From contig JBJMIG010000018.1 in assembly GCA_045806965.1 (NCBI GenBank), positions 1-64,000 on the forward strand: a stretch of 64,000 nt of DNA, given 5' to 3'. The translations under genes were made by a program, and so were the position numbers. This DNA is from DASYTH01 sp045806965. Its GTDB lineage: Bacteria > Actinomycetota > Actinomycetes > Mycobacteriales > Pseudonocardiaceae. This document shows positions 63,880 to 64,000 of the stretch, piece after piece. The notes beneath the pieces were generated by a model. The model saw only the letters and a list, made by a program, of their open reading frames with translations. It was not told the origin of the DNA and searched no databases. Position 1 is the first letter of the stretch; the number at the start of each line of letters is the position of its first letter.

Positions 63880-64000
63880 TTGCCGAACCTGATCAGCCGC
63901 CTGACGATCACGGCCGGTGCCCTCGGCGCGGCTCTGACCCTCGCCGGATGCCAGAACACATCGACCCCCGCCGGGCTACCGGTCAGTGCCACCCCGCCCG
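63880..64000 (+). CDS. lipoprotein, N-terminal part (cut by window end)
   Basis: A TTG start behind GGAGGTGG opens MPNLISRLTITAGALGAAL and the lipobox LTLAGC (Cys25), then a Thr/Pro-rich linker (NTSTPAGLPVSATPP). Only the first 40 residues are visible, so the function is unknown. Divergent from the SGNH hydrolase gene. Confidence 0.6.
   Translation, partial: MPNLISRLTITAGALGAALTLAGCQNTSTPAGLPVSATPP

Noticed and set aside
1..64000. CRISPR arrays, rRNA genes and intact tRNA genes
   Set aside because: No direct-repeat/spacer pattern, no rRNA-like sequence and no full tRNA cloverleaf was found by eye on either strand.

Overview
The window is high-GC DNA with GTG/TTG starts, many 4-base start/stop overlaps and typical actinomycete families: DUF574-type methyltransferase, PaaX regulator, LanC-type lanthipeptide synthetase, and IS481, IS256 and IS5 remnants. 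It most resembles a Pseudonocardiales-type chromosome arm (Amycolatopsis, Saccharopolyspora and relatives). That placement is an inference from gene style; no species marker is present.

Layout. (1) 0-5.2 kb: an insertion-sequence remnant, a glutaryl-CoA-dehydrogenase-like enzyme, an MFS transporter and a secreted Asp-box (sialidase-like) protein. (2) 5.5-25.1 kb: a biosynthetic gene cluster built almost entirely from separate proteins. It holds one condensation-adenylation-carrier protein whose C and A domains both look dead, two free-standing condensation proteins, three AMP-forming ligases, a KAS III, a KAS III-like protein without a visible active-site Cys, a FabF-type KS, two ACPs, a carrier fused to a leftover A-domain tail, a carrier-thioesterase, two more thioesterases, a P450 and a glycosyltransferase. 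The genes lie in four blocks around two divergent promoter regions. (3) 25.2-36.5 kb: a copper-monooxygenase-like lipoprotein, an amidohydrolase, a small zinc-motif protein, then a compact lanthipeptide operon (regulator, secreted 72-aa peptide, class IV-type LanL, 35-aa precursor peptide), an XRE/DUF2975 pair, an alpha/beta hydrolase and a methyltransferase. (4) 36.5-43.7 kb: mobile-element debris, a tRNA-Thr-like remnant, a secreted Cys-rich protein of lower GC, an acyltransferase and a helicase-nuclease fusion. (5) 43.7-52.2 kb: a catabolic operon (MaoC, amidohydrolase, SDR, deleted ligase, branched-chain-type ABC importer with a fused double ATPase) under a divergent PaaX regulator with a palindrome between them. 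(6) 52.3-64 kb: secreted proteins among at least seven broken genes, plus a tRNA-Pro 3' fragment that looks like an integration site.

Working together. In the 5.5-25 kb cluster, the intact ligases probably load acyl or aminoacyl groups onto free carriers, condensation and ketosynthase proteins join them, thioesterases release or proofread, and the P450 and glycosyltransferase finish the product. No ketoreductase, dehydratase, MbtH, resistance gene or cluster regulator was seen. The product cannot be named from sequence alone. In the lanthipeptide operon, LanL would phosphorylate, dehydrate and cyclise the short peptide encoded by the gene overlapping its stop codon.
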